Source: Gymnothorax reevesii | Lineage: Eukaryota > Chordata > Actinopteri > Anguilliformes > Muraenidae | Direction: 5' to 3' | Assembly: GCA_029721435.1 (NCBI GenBank) | Contig: CM056574.1 | Coordinates: 31,419,001 to 31,483,000, forward strand | Length of the DNA: 64,000 nucleotides | Shown here: piece after piece, positions 1 to 12,800 of the stretch | Numbering within the stretch: the stretch's first letter is position 1 | How the letters are laid out: each line of letters begins with the position of its first letter | Program-made: the position numbers and the translations under genes | The notes under the pieces: model-generated | Database searches by the model: none | Seen by the model: only the letters and a program-made list of their open reading frames with translations | Told to the model about the DNA's origin: nothing

Positions 1-726
1 CACTCAGTCACAGCATACGAATGTCATTGAGCTCTAAGTACAAGCAAAGCCAATCCCATCATATGAAATGCAACTGCTAAAACTGCTATAAAAGTCCTAT
101 CAATCAGTCAGTTGCTTTAAAAGCAACAATCAATAAAAAAAAAATAGAAAATTCTCAGCAATTCCGAACTTTCGTACTGTGTATAAAGTGGGGGTACTAG
201 AGTAATAGACCATCACAAATTCATTTATGGACATCATAGTCATTATAAAGCAGTAACCTCGCCTTGTTTTCCCAGCCCTGGAGCACATAACCACTGGTGT
301 TACGTGAAAAGGAAAAATGCAATGCAGATCACCCCCTGGTGGCCAAAGCCCACAAGGGCATCACATCACAAACAAATTTAATCTTAAGAAACGCACCTTT
401 TTAAAAATATATCCATGCACCTTTTCCGTGTGAAATGCAATGATCGACAATTTAACAATCAATCAGGAGGGGCTGGATTGAAAAATTATTTGGAGAAAAA
501 TATGACAAAGGGTTACATACACATGCATACACGCCCGACCCTGACGAGTCTCTTGGACCTGCAACTATCCAGACATGATTTCATCAGTACACCCTTTAGC
601 TCAATCAGGGCTTATTTTAGCAAGGAGTCAGAGGAAACACTAGGTGCAGCGTCATAGGTGAGCACACAAACACCTGTGCACATACATGAGTGTGAGCATA
701 TACAGGAGTTCAGACAGACATGTTAC
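1..726 (-). other. lonp2: lonp2 intron 6 (partial)
   Basis: This is the sequence after the exon 6 donor. I looked on the minus strand for the next expected segment (the Walker A region and the helix before it) and did not find it. I recognise no repeat or RNA here. Confidence 0.6.
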
Positions 727-821
727 CTGTTGAAGACTTGCTCCACGGAAGTTCCACCATCAGCTCTACATAGTTCCTGGTGAGGGCATACTCTGGCATT
801 GACTGAGGCATCTTCTTCAAT
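727..821 (-). CDS. lonp2: lonp2 coding exon 6 (residues 301-332), last exon in window
   Basis: The acceptor TCTGTGCAG precedes 821 and the donor GTAACA follows 727. It encodes LKKMPQSMPEYALTRNYVEL and MVELPWSKSST, the strongly conserved segment immediately before the AAA+ ATPase module. It ends in phase 1. No continuation exon is visible on the minus strand between 1 and 726. Confidence 0.95.
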
Positions 822-3800
822 CTGCACAGAAACACAGAGACAGCCCCATTCTCACATGATACCCATATCACAGCCAGGTTCAAATACCCAGTACAGATCA
901 TCATTTTCCCTCTTCACATTTAGGTCTCCAATATGGAAAGCCTCAGAAGCGATATTAACTCTAAATCTGCTTGTTTTCAATTCTGCTTAATATTTACTCA
1001 AAATATTTTTAAGCAGATATGGAAAATCCACTAATACAGCGCAGCTAGAAAAATGAGTGGTAAAAAAATAACTTATATTTCGCAAATATAGCTTAGTTTA
1101 AGGATTCAAAATAAGTATTACTGTATATGCAAGTCAAAGTGGGCCTGTTTCAATCAAATTCTTGGGTAGCCAGGGGGAGTACGGAGGAGAGAAGTCCATT
1201 TTAGTTCCTGGTGCAACCACCTCCGGCAAGGATTAGAGCATGGAGTCTTTTTTTTGTATGGCCTGACAAGGTAAAGGCGCCTATTTGGATGTTGGATCAT
1301 TCCTCTAAGTCAGAGGTGGGCAGCGAGGGCCGTATCTGTCCCTGGTTTTCACACCAACGTCTGGTCTTTAATTAGTTGATTGTCTCAATTAGCGAAACCA
1401 TTTATTTGCGAAAATCTTTATTTGTGCATGCAATCAATTAACTCAATTAGTCAGGGTAATTGATAGGAATAAAAACCTGCATACACACCGGCCCTCCAGG
1501 ACCGTGATTGCCTAACCCTGCTCTAAGTACATCCTTTCAGGATTAGTCAAATTCCAAGCTTGTACTAGCAACTGCCCTCTTCAGTTCAGTGGCTCAGTCC
1601 CCAGGTTTTGAATCAGTTCAAGGAAGGCTGACTGAGACAGCCATTGCAAAACACTGATTTTATTTCCCTGGAACCAATTTTGGGTGGATTTTGAGAAATG
1701 CTTCGGGTTATTGTCTCACTGGAAAGCCCAGCTTCGGCAAAGTCACAGCCTTCTGGCAGAGGCAACCAAATTCTCTGCTAAACTTGCCTAATACTAAGTG
1801 GAATCCATTAAATCATTAACCTTACCCAGTGCCCTTGGACCTCTGGAATTACAACATGCCCGAAACATCACTGATCTTCCATAATATTTCACTGTAGGTA
1901 TGAAGCAACTGTCCTTGTATGTGCCTCCATTTGGATGCCAAACAAGCCAATGCTGTATCTGACTAAAATAGTCACTTTCAGTCTCACCTGGCCACAGCAG
2001 TTAGTGGTCAATTGTGGGGATATGAGAACAAACGTGAAATCTTCACTAGTGATATTGAACAAGGTCGCACTAGTCTGATCTTAAAATACAGCCTTTTATA
2101 ATGTTAAAAATTATGATCACTTAACCCCCCCATGCAGATATAGATACCAGCGGACATGGAGCTGCTCTATTTGTGCATGCAGTTACACTATTTTATCACT
2201 AAGAAGCATACCCACATCAGTTATTAAATATTTGCGAGCTCAAACACAGTTTAGAATATGGACGAGTTAAGCCCGATCCCTGTTTCCCATGAGTTGTACA
2301 AATTAAACTCCTCAGCTAAGCCTGATGTGCAAACTGCTTGATATACCATGCCCACAGTATCCATCCAGCATTCAAAAAAATGATCTATTGCGACGAAAAA
2401 AATTGTCTTTCATGGCAACCACTTCAGCTATAGTGAGCCAATGGTATGCCAATTAAGTAGTTAAGCAAAATCCGTTTTCTGAAGCAAAAATTCAACATGG
2501 TATTGATACTATGTAATTATACTATCAATTATACCGTGTCATCACATATCAAAAACGCTTAATTCTCTACTGCAGATTTACACGTGGATTCCTCCATCGA
2601 CTAATTCAGTGCTCAATTATATCGTCCTATGTAGCGACTATAGAGCGATTGATAGTCGCTCTAATGATTGCTTAGGCTCATTTGCGTAAAGGGCAGTAAT
2701 TGTTCATGCCAACGTGAAACTTTGCCGTAACGATCTATTGATTGACACGTTTCTTGTCCAATCCAAGCTCCAATTGCACAGAAAAAAAGATTTACAAAAC
2801 CAGCTGAAGTGCTCACTTGCATTTGCGGGATTTAAATGAGATCTAGCTTGGTCAATGGGAATAATTTCAAATGAAACAGGACTGGAGGGTTCCTTCTACC
2901 GAATAGATCTATGTCTCAGGAGGAGGAATTCAGTGAAGAAAGGTTTATGAGTAAGTACAATTTTGTATTTTTCTTACTTATGGCTCGCTGGCTAGCTGTT
3001 TATTATTATCGGTTTACCATGCCCTGATGGTCACAGAGCTTTTTTGCCACATCAGTTTGCAAGAGTAACCGGTAGTCTTTGCTAATAATACTGCACGTGG
3101 TGGCATTTTCCTTAATGTGGCTTTTTGTTTTAGAACACACTTGGAGTGTGTTCAATGTGGCTTTTTGTTTTGAGGGCACACTTGGAGTACTGCAAGAAAA
3201 GGCTTTCATGATTTGAAAGTGTACCATTTTAAGGGCTCTAAGATTTTGGGGAGCAACCTCAAGAGCGGTCTTCCTTGGCTCCTAAAGATCATTCAGAATT
3301 TTATGCTCAGATGAAGTATACTTGTGGTCAAGGAGTTCATGATCCCAAAATTTATTGTTTTAACTCCCAGCCATTTTTCAATTCAAGTATTTTTTTTTAC
3401 AATTTCAATGCTGAATTTTCATGAAGATTTTTTATGTTTACAGCCCTTTTCCTCCACCGTAATCATGAAAATTACCTGGATTCGATGGAATCTAAATGCT
3501 TCAAGTGTCTTGACTAAGTTGAGCCATCTACCCCCTCTCTATTAAGCTCACATCTTCAATTATAAAACATTAAATAGGGTAACGCATAAATAGCAATATC
3601 TGCGCAAAGGGGTTAAATGAATAATGATTAATAATAAAAAACAGTCACTTAATATAACTCTTTACACATGATTACTAGTCCTAATTACACATGATTACAG
3701 CAGATATCACTCTGGGGCACCAACTGCAGACTGTCATCCTATCCATATACGACTATGCTACTGAAAGAAAGGCATGTTTGAAATCTGAAAACTTCACTAC

Positions 3801-6800
3801 AAGCTGATGCTGAAGTATAGATGCAGTTGCACAAGAAATGCACCATAGCCCAGTTTGCGAAACAGATAATGCAGTGATCTACAATATTGCCAAGAAAACC
3901 AAAGGATCTCACAAACACTGAACTAAGCTATTGCAAAGTGTGATGTTTGGCTTTGTGCATTATGCGCTGTAAAGGCATAATTTTACCACAGAAAATATGG
4001 CTATCTAGTTAGGTAACGTTAGATAATAATATGATTTCCTTTACTTCACCAAGCAGCAAGTTAGTTAGCTAGCTAGCTAACTCATAAGTGTTAAGTTTTT
4101 ACCGTTGTACCTGAAGTTAGGTACCATCTCAAGTAGATTGCTGGATAACAAATGCCAGCAAAAAAAATGATTCCCATTCTAAAATAGCAACTTGGTTAAA
4201 GTTGGTTCGACAACTGCATGCCAGGTTTCTGCTTCATGAGTGCAACCAGCCATGACAAGGTGAAATTGTTAAATAACATGAAAGACAAAATGCGTTTCTA
4301 TTGAGTTGACACTCCAGAAATAGACCAGTGGCAAAAATTGGAAAACTGACATATGTTCACGTGCATCGTACCACCAGAGGGTGGTGCTCCTTTGCAATGA
4401 ACGGAGCCCATTTCCTGACACACGCTACATGCCATCAAGTGGACGTTGGGCTTCAATGGTTAAATTTATTTTTTGAGAAGAGAGTGGACAGCAGGATAAT
4501 CCATGGGCAGACAGCCGATGAGTGGGCAGAAGGATGGATACCGTTTCAGCTCCTTGAGGCAGACTCGCAAGGCCGGTTCTGGCATATTGGCCTCTCTGAC
4601 CTTCCTCTCCAGCCAGTTAGTGTCGTCACCCTCCTCATCCTCACCATCTTCCTCCAGGGAAAACGGTCGCCCTGGAAAGGGACCACCCCTTCGCACTGCC
4701 AGCACCTGGGAGTGGAAATCAGCAAAAAAGAAAGAGCAGGAGAAAATACAGATGTAAGACAAAAAAAAAAAAAAAATGGAGAGAAGAGCACAGTAAGAAA
4801 ATTGAGAGAGACTGAGCAATATTGTGCCTGCCACTGTTGTGCTGATTAATTGTGACCTCATCATGCAGTTACCTTACTTTTCAATGTAGAATTACTGTCA
4901 TCCGGTTTACATGTAATTTGCCCTATTAACTATTAAACTATTTATTCACTCCAATAGGCTTGCTGAGTTATAAAGCCACTGTCTTGAATTGTACTTTGCC
5001 ATGACTGTGGACAGGGTAGCAGCACATTTATTGCTCAAGTGCCTCCTATACGCAATCTGGGCATTTTCAGGTTGCTACATAAAGAAGTACATGTTTGCAC
5101 AACTTGTGTCTTCCTTCTGTGTATGCATGGACTATGATCGTGGGAGAAAATAAGTGGCAGGTGACAAGTGCATGTTCTCAGAGGAGAGCTGCAAAGCATC
5201 TGAGCTCCTCCAAGATGGCAGCATGAGTCCTGTAGGAACATGCTTGCAGCTACATAGTTTGCCAATTGGATATTCCATACTTGGGTAGAATAAGAGATTA
5301 AAAACTTCAAATCCATTCTGTTGTGCCTGCGAGTCTGACTCAGGTCTATACCTGGAAGAAACTAGTCGTTATATGCACAAATTTATATGTATGCTTTGTG
5401 TATTAAGATCAGAACAACTTCACTCTGAAGTGTTCATACCTACTTGTCATCTTCATTTAGTGCGTCTGCCCTAACATGGATAACAGAATGATACTACATG
5501 TTGCCCCAACTAGAATCAATGTAGAGGTCTCAAAACTAAAGGATGTAAATGAAACCGTGCCAGTTTCAGTTCCCGCGAATACACTGTTAATAATAAATGA
5601 ATAAACTGAAGCCTTTTTTGCCAGGTAATTTAACTGGCACCTTTTAGCCAGTTATTTTAACTGTAATTTTGCAATATGTTTCCCATGGAGTTCAGTGCAT
5701 GTTCAGTGTAAGCGAAGGTTAAATGCGCGCAGGACTCCACTTAGTTAAAGGGGACCAATTTTGCTATATTTCCAAGGTTATATTTTGATCTTGGACTCCC
5801 CTAGAGTACTCCTGATCGTTCAGTCCAAAACAGGGTCCTTATTTAGCTCATACTGCCATCCTCAAAAAACCCCATTTGTAGTCCATTGTAGTCTCTGCCT
5901 GAAACGCCTCATTGGGGTGGCTCTTCCGCTATGCTCCCCACTCCCCGTGTGCCCACTTTCTTCTGATTGGCCAACTCTGTAGAGGGCGGAGTTGGGTGGG
6001 AAGAGGCTGCAGAGCAGTTTTCCAGGTCCGCCTCCCCAGAGTGAAACATGAGACACGTCTGCCATCTGATAAGGAATCGGCGGGGAAATTCAGCAATCTA
6101 ACACTACACTTCAATATAGATCTAATGAAATGAACTTGTTCTAATAAATGCAGCGGCAAAAGTGGAGATAGCAGTGCAAAAGTCTGGCAGCTCAAGTTCA
6201 AATTTGCTATTGGTTACAGTTTGCTACGGCAACAGTGGTGAGTACAGTGGTTTTTCAACTTATAGCTAGGATGCAGGGAAAGCTAGAATGCACAACATAC
6301 AGACACATTTGTGGAATGGGTCGACATACCCAAGTGTAGACCGGAGACCACAGAAATCCAGTGGGTCTGAGTTTACAGGGAAACGTAGACAGTGAGGAGC
6401 AGCTAAAAGTGGACCAACAGCTTATGGACTGCTTCTGTGTGTATTACAAGGACGTGCTAGTTCGTATGCATAACTGTGGTATGTCGTTAGCATGGAGAAA
6501 CGAACGGTTCCGTTTGCATGAACCATTGCTTATGTGGAGCTAACGAATCGATCACTTTTACAGGAAAGAATTTAATATTCAATTGCCAATTGAATATTCA
6601 ATCAACGGCAATGCAGAGAAATCATTTGTTATACCAGACACGTTACAGCCTGTGCATTTCCCTATTGTTTTCACCGGTAGCATCAGAGAGCTTGCCCAGA
6701 TGTTGGAGAAGTATCAGGCAGACCCCGGTCATGGATAAGTAAAGCGATCGTTTCACAAGCACCCAAAAACGCACCCCAATCTTTGTAAAACCTATGTCGG

Positions 6801-9800
6801 GTCTAACTGCAGCCTTCGCAGCCCAACTCTGCAGACACATACAGCACCTCCGGTAAACTTCAACTGTAGTGGCTACAATCAGGCAACATTATGACTGCCT
6901 ATGATAAAACTGCCACATTGATGTTTACCAAAGTAACACAAGCATACCAATCATAATTACTTGGCTACGTTAGCCTCAGTGCTACAGCCACATTCAACAG
7001 GCCATCAGCTGGGAAGGCTTATAAAGTGAAGCAACTGCTTCCACATCTGTAGCCATCCACACGTTCTTATACGAATTAAGTAATATCGAATTAAAAATGC
7101 CTAGCAGAGACAGTGAAATTAGACTTGATTTCAAGACTATCGACTCATAGTTTGTACAGTCCATCTCATCGGATTTTCTCTTGATTGGTAAAAGACTTAT
7201 GCGATAAATGCTGATGGAAACATTATTCGCTGAATAAATCTGTTACTGCATCTTGACAGTGTTTTGATGCCTTCGTTTCCTTCTGATAATTGTCTGCTAT
7301 GCCGCCAATAGCTGGCACCTAAGCTCTTTTACAACTTGCGCAATTATCGTCATTTGTTGGTAAACGCAATCCATTTTGGCTAACCAGCAAAATTAGTTGG
7401 CTAACAAACTACTTTTGTTCACTTGAAGGTTCTGCGCTTCAGTGCGAAAATGAATGGAAACAGCTTAAAATGCCAGAAATGTATTCGATACACCAATTTG
7501 ATCCCATCACAGCATGTTGCGTCATTAGGCACTACTTTTTATTCCCTTTAATGCAGTTAGATGGAAACGTATTTTCACCAGCTTTATTTGCATTAATATT
7601 TTTGGCAAACTTCAGATAATTCGATTGACAAATGGATAGAAACATAGCTTGTGAGTCACGACCAATACAGGCTTTATCTTCAGATATTTTACAAAGCCTG
7701 CGTTTGAGGCCAGTTGTTAGTGCTAACTATTGTTGCCGGGCCTGCTAGCCTCCCGTAACACATTAGCTTCACTTACATTATTTGCTGTAATATCTTTACT
7801 TACAGCTTGTGGCTCCAAACACTTAATCGATGCTACTGCTTCAGGTTTGAGAAGCAGCTGAAACTCTTATCCTGTGTTGAATTATCCTTTATTGACAAAG
7901 CTGTCTTTGGTGAAATGCTGAGCACAAACAGCTTTGGCCCTGGCTGTTTGCTGCCAGCAAACAAAAAAGCTACCCACTGATTTCTGGAGGCATAGTGTTT
8001 TGGAAGAGAAATAGGTGCTTTTCTTTGTGTCCAAAAGTAAACGGACGAGCAGCTTTGGGAGAAATACTGACAAAACTGCACCTCAAATGATCTGCGGTTC
8101 TTTTGTATTTCTGGAAGTGTAAATGCTACAAAGGCATAGTATGATCCGCAGTTCTTCATCGGCAGAGCTAGATCTAGGGTAGCTAGATGAGGCTATTTAT
8201 AGACTATAAATTGAAAAGCACACGTTCCGCAGGACTCCCAGATGTAAATTGAAAAGTCCCCCTCCCCCATTCTAGAAACAAAAAAAAACCCATCTATCCT
8301 CTGGCTCTAAGAACAAGTATCTTCTCCCAATAAACCTGCTTTGCCCATTATTCATTATTTTTGCCAAAGTAAAAACTTTAAAAAGAGGCTTTTCCAAGTA
8401 AATTAGCCCCAATGGCACATGTCAAAAACAAAATGCACGTGTTGTAGTTAAAAATAACCTCCCTGTCAGCTGCCGGGTGGCTCACACGGTTAAGGCACTG
8501 CTCTGCAGTGCAGAGGTGATCACCAAGTCACGGGTTCGAGCCCCGGCAGGAGTCGGCAGCTTTTTCAGAGTAGCGCACAATTGGCCATCGCGCTACAGAG
8601 TTTCAAATTGGGAAGGGTTTGGGTATAGAATAACAGCTTTGTTCGTTGCTCCAGCGCCTCCTGTTGGCCAGACGGGCGCTCGTCAGGAAGACTCCGGGTT
8701 GGTTCATGTCCGGGTATCCTCCGCCCTAGTTCTGAACTTTGGAAGTTTCAACCGATGAGTGTATAAGAATCAGTGGCTGACAGGCACGTGCTTCGGAGGA
8801 GAGCCGTGAACTGTCTCACTATCCTGAGTTGGCAGTAAGGGGTCGCATACGAGCAAGCTTTGTACATAGTTCCCTAATTGGGCATTCCAGATTCGGGTGG
8901 GATTGGAGATTCCAAATTTTTTAAAAGAAAAGAAAAAAAAATAAAATAAAAAAATAAAAAATAACCTCCCTGACATCATTATATGAATCAAATTCATGAA
9001 CTAATTATCACAGCGTACTTGAACTACTCCTGATCTAGCTCACCCGGTTGTTCATGACTCCTAGAATAGTTTCCGGTGTGGGCAGGTCCAGCGCTGTGAT
9101 TGGCTCTGGCTAAGTCTGTACTAATTGGACTGCACAACCTGACATAAGGTTTTGCCCAGATCTCGCAAAGACCTCGGGAGGAGCTGTTCAGAGAGCAAAT
9201 CACATTCACAAAATCACATTCTTGGATTACTTGGAGGTTGAGTATAGATAACCAACATTATAAAATTACTAATATGTATTAAAAGAAGGATCAGCATAAT
9301 GGGTCCCCTTTAAAATGACAAGGAGACAATGCCTTAATTTATCGGTTAAATTCAGTCAGTTTATAACTGTGCAGGAAAGCCGAACTGGCCTAGTGCAGGT
9401 CGGCGCAAAAATAAATAATGGCCTGATGCAAATACCTGCCTGGCTCTTATAAATGCCTGGGGTCCAAGTTGATTTTGCGAAATACACACCCAGGCTACTA
9501 AATGGTCATGTACGGTACCTAAACACGTGATTTTTTTGTCAACAAACACTTGACAAAAACGAGGGTTCAAAATAACTAAATGCGTCTAAAATTAATATTG
9601 ATTTTCATCTAAATGAAGACAAATACTAATACAAAATGACACTGAAAATTATCACTGATCTTATGTCAAAGTTCTTCTCAAATTTGAGACAGGATAAACA
9701 ATTATACTGGCTAACCACAAGCTAGCCAGTCAACACACCTATAAGGCCTACTTGTTGAACAAATCTATCACTTGACTGCTTATCAAGCAGAGACAACGTG

Positions 9801-12800
9801 AAAAGGTGAGGATTCTGCCCACGAAAAACCTACTACAGCATCTTCCCCAGGCCCACAATTTTGGGAATAAAGTAGAGGTGTGAAACTTCATTGCTGAAGG
9901 GCCACAGTGTCCAATGGCTTTTTAATATGCCTTTTTTCCCCCCACAAATTTACATTCTGATACCATTTTTCATTGGCCCTTTTTCAGTCAATAGCATGTA
10001 ACTGTACAATAAAACACTTTTAAAGAAAAAAAATCACTGAATTAGTCATTTTCAGCCAACCTTATAACTGCCCTAGAGCAAATTTAACCATGACTTGTTT
10101 TATCATTTACTCAGAAGTGGCTTCAGGCTATAATGAATAAGCCAACTACAAGAATAAGGAGAGGAAAAGTCAAATACCCCCCAAGTCTGAAAAACCACAA
10201 GAAAGTTCAGTGCCCCGTTTCATGAAAAAAATTACTGAGGATTCACATAATTGTTGGGGAGATATAGTTAACAAGCTCTCTTTTGGGGCTTTTGGCACAT
10301 TCAAACATTAAACTACAAGTTGTTTTTTTGACATTACTTGATTTAATCAGTCAGCCAACTGCAGTTAATGTGACCTGATGGCCTTCATGTGCTTAAGCAA
10401 ATGTACATCTTTCAAACAATAGGTTATTGTCTTTGCCAGTGTGGACAGTGACGCCCCTGCAATAACCAATTCTAAATTTCAACTTTGAGAAAAGGAGCAA
10501 GATATTTGTGAGTACTGGGACAGTTTCACGAACACAGATTAAGCCTGTGTTCAATTTTTAACAGGTAGGTGGCGTGTGCACCTTCTTATCATCATCTGGC
10601 CTGGGCTTCCTTGTTTTCTGCAGCAGTTTAAGACCCTCAATCTGTCTTATTAACAGTGGCAGCGTCTTCTTAAAGCGCTCCTCCAAGCCCACTGCATCCA
10701 GAACCTGGAGACAGAAAATCATACCGCATATACAAATGAACAATCTCTAGCACAGGGGTCACCAACCCTGTTCCTGGAGAGCTACCATCCTGTAGGTTTC
10801 TGCTCTACCTCCCATTCAGCACACCTGATTCAACTAATTAGCTACTTACAGTAACACTAGGCACCCGTGGGTTTGAGGGCAGAACTTTCAAATCCTGCAG
10901 TTCAATGTGACTACGCCCACCATCAATCACAGCGCACCATGATGCTTCCAAAGCCATGCCTGAAAACCTGTGCAGGTGAGGTTTGATTGACAGCTGTATC
11001 AACAATCATTTGAGTTGGTCATACGTTTGATTGGCTGTTGTTTTTTTTAGCTCTGGCCCCTTATAGGATAGATGTATTTTTTTCATTCCAGTGTCAAACA
11101 TCTTGTGTTTCATAGCTCTATCGATAACTGTAGAGGTAGAATAAGAATTTTTAAAAATTGTAACAAATCTGCAGGAGCCTGGTGTACCTTAAACAAGATC
11201 ACGAGCTAGGCAGTTAAGTAGCTGATTACTTGAATCAGGTGTGCCGAATAGGAGGTTTAGCAGAAACCTACAGGATGGTAGCTCTCAAGGAACAGGGTTG
11301 GTGACCGCTGCTCTAGCAGTTGCTCACACACAAAAATTCAAAATACAGGATCTATACCCCTCAAAACAAATTACCAATCGCATGTAAGGTCACTCAAACA
11401 GACACAGCTTGTGTACTTAGAAAATGGCAGCATAGATTTGCAATCACTTATACACAAAATTAATCAATCACTCACAAAGACAATTTCTCACAGAAATTTA
11501 AGAAATCAACAAATGAGCAACTATCGCTCAAAGATATGCACATCAATGTAAAGAGCAACACTAATTAAATTCAATCATGACGAGCACAAAAGTGCATGTA
11601 TGCATGTGCACACGTGCACAGTATGGTTGGTAGTACCTGAAGTTTCTCCTGGTTGGATGTGCGGATCATGGCAGCCAGAACATCTGGTAGAGTCTCTCTG
11701 GGCAGACTGTCCAACAAGCGGCGCAACTTGGCAACCACAGGGACAGACATGTCCAACATACTCAGGAGCTGATGAAGGATAGAGATAGGCAGGAAGAAGG
11801 AGACAGAACCACAGTCACGCAGAGAGAATCGTTATAGAGCAATGTTGCACTGCCATACAATAGAAGAAAGGCATCAGTGACTAAGGCAATAACAGACAAC
11901 ATGCCGCACAGACAATATGCACACATTAGGATAGACAGTCACCCCTACATCTAGTATCCTTCACCTGTGCTTAAGATGTGCCTCAATAACACAGAGAGAG
12001 AGATTTTACCTGCACCGCCACCTGATAGAACCTCTGCGACAGCTCCCCGAGCTCCCCATCTGTGTCCGCTGGGTCAGACGCGTCTGCGCCGGCATACTGC
12101 TCCAGCTTATCTAGCTGCTCAACATCGGCTATGAGGAAGGGGCGTTCCTTCAGCAGCTGTGCCACACGGAAGCGGCACAGCCCAGTGATAAGCAGCGTGT
12201 AGTGGGGCTTCGGCCAGTTACTACCAACCACCTGCACTGCCAGTCCCGCCGTGCCAATGCTAGGGAGACAAGGAGGATGATTGTTAAAATAAAGACAGTA
12301 CCATAATATGAACAATTGCTTGGTAGTCCAGATGCGCAATCAGCAAACCACCCCAAGCTGATTTTAAGCCAGGTCTTTTACACTTTCTCATGAGTCAATG
12401 AGCTTCATATCACCAGATAACCCAGAAATTAGTTTTGCCCAGGAACAGACCAGCAATGAATGCCAAGGACAGGGGGTCACCAATCTTTCCCAGAAAGGGC
12501 CAGTGTGGGTTCAGGCTTTCATTGCAACCAAGCAATTACACACCTGATACTGCTAGTCAATCCCTGGAATATTTGCTAATATGCTTGATTAGTAGCATCA
12601 GGTGTGTAGCTGCTTGGTTGCAATGAAAGCCTGCACCCACATGGGTCATAGGAAAGACTGGGGAGTTCCTGGCCTAGAAGCATACAAAATGCACTGTAAA
12701 TATTCTTAGAATTCTATATACGTTACAGTTAGAAGGAGGGAGTTCCGAAGTGCAATGGCATTTAGAAGGAAAAATATCGTAGAACAAGCAATGACATACA

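Noticed and set aside
4328..4849. A 173-codon plus-strand open frame
   Set aside because: It is the antisense shadow of lonp2 exon 5, whose minus-strand reading has clear family similarity and splice sites.
10582..10704. Reading lonp2 exon 4 on through 10558 as the end of a short isoform
   Set aside because: The extension (VHTPPTC) is not conserved, and splicing to exon 5 restores the LONP2 sequence. A retained-intron isoform cannot be excluded but has no support.
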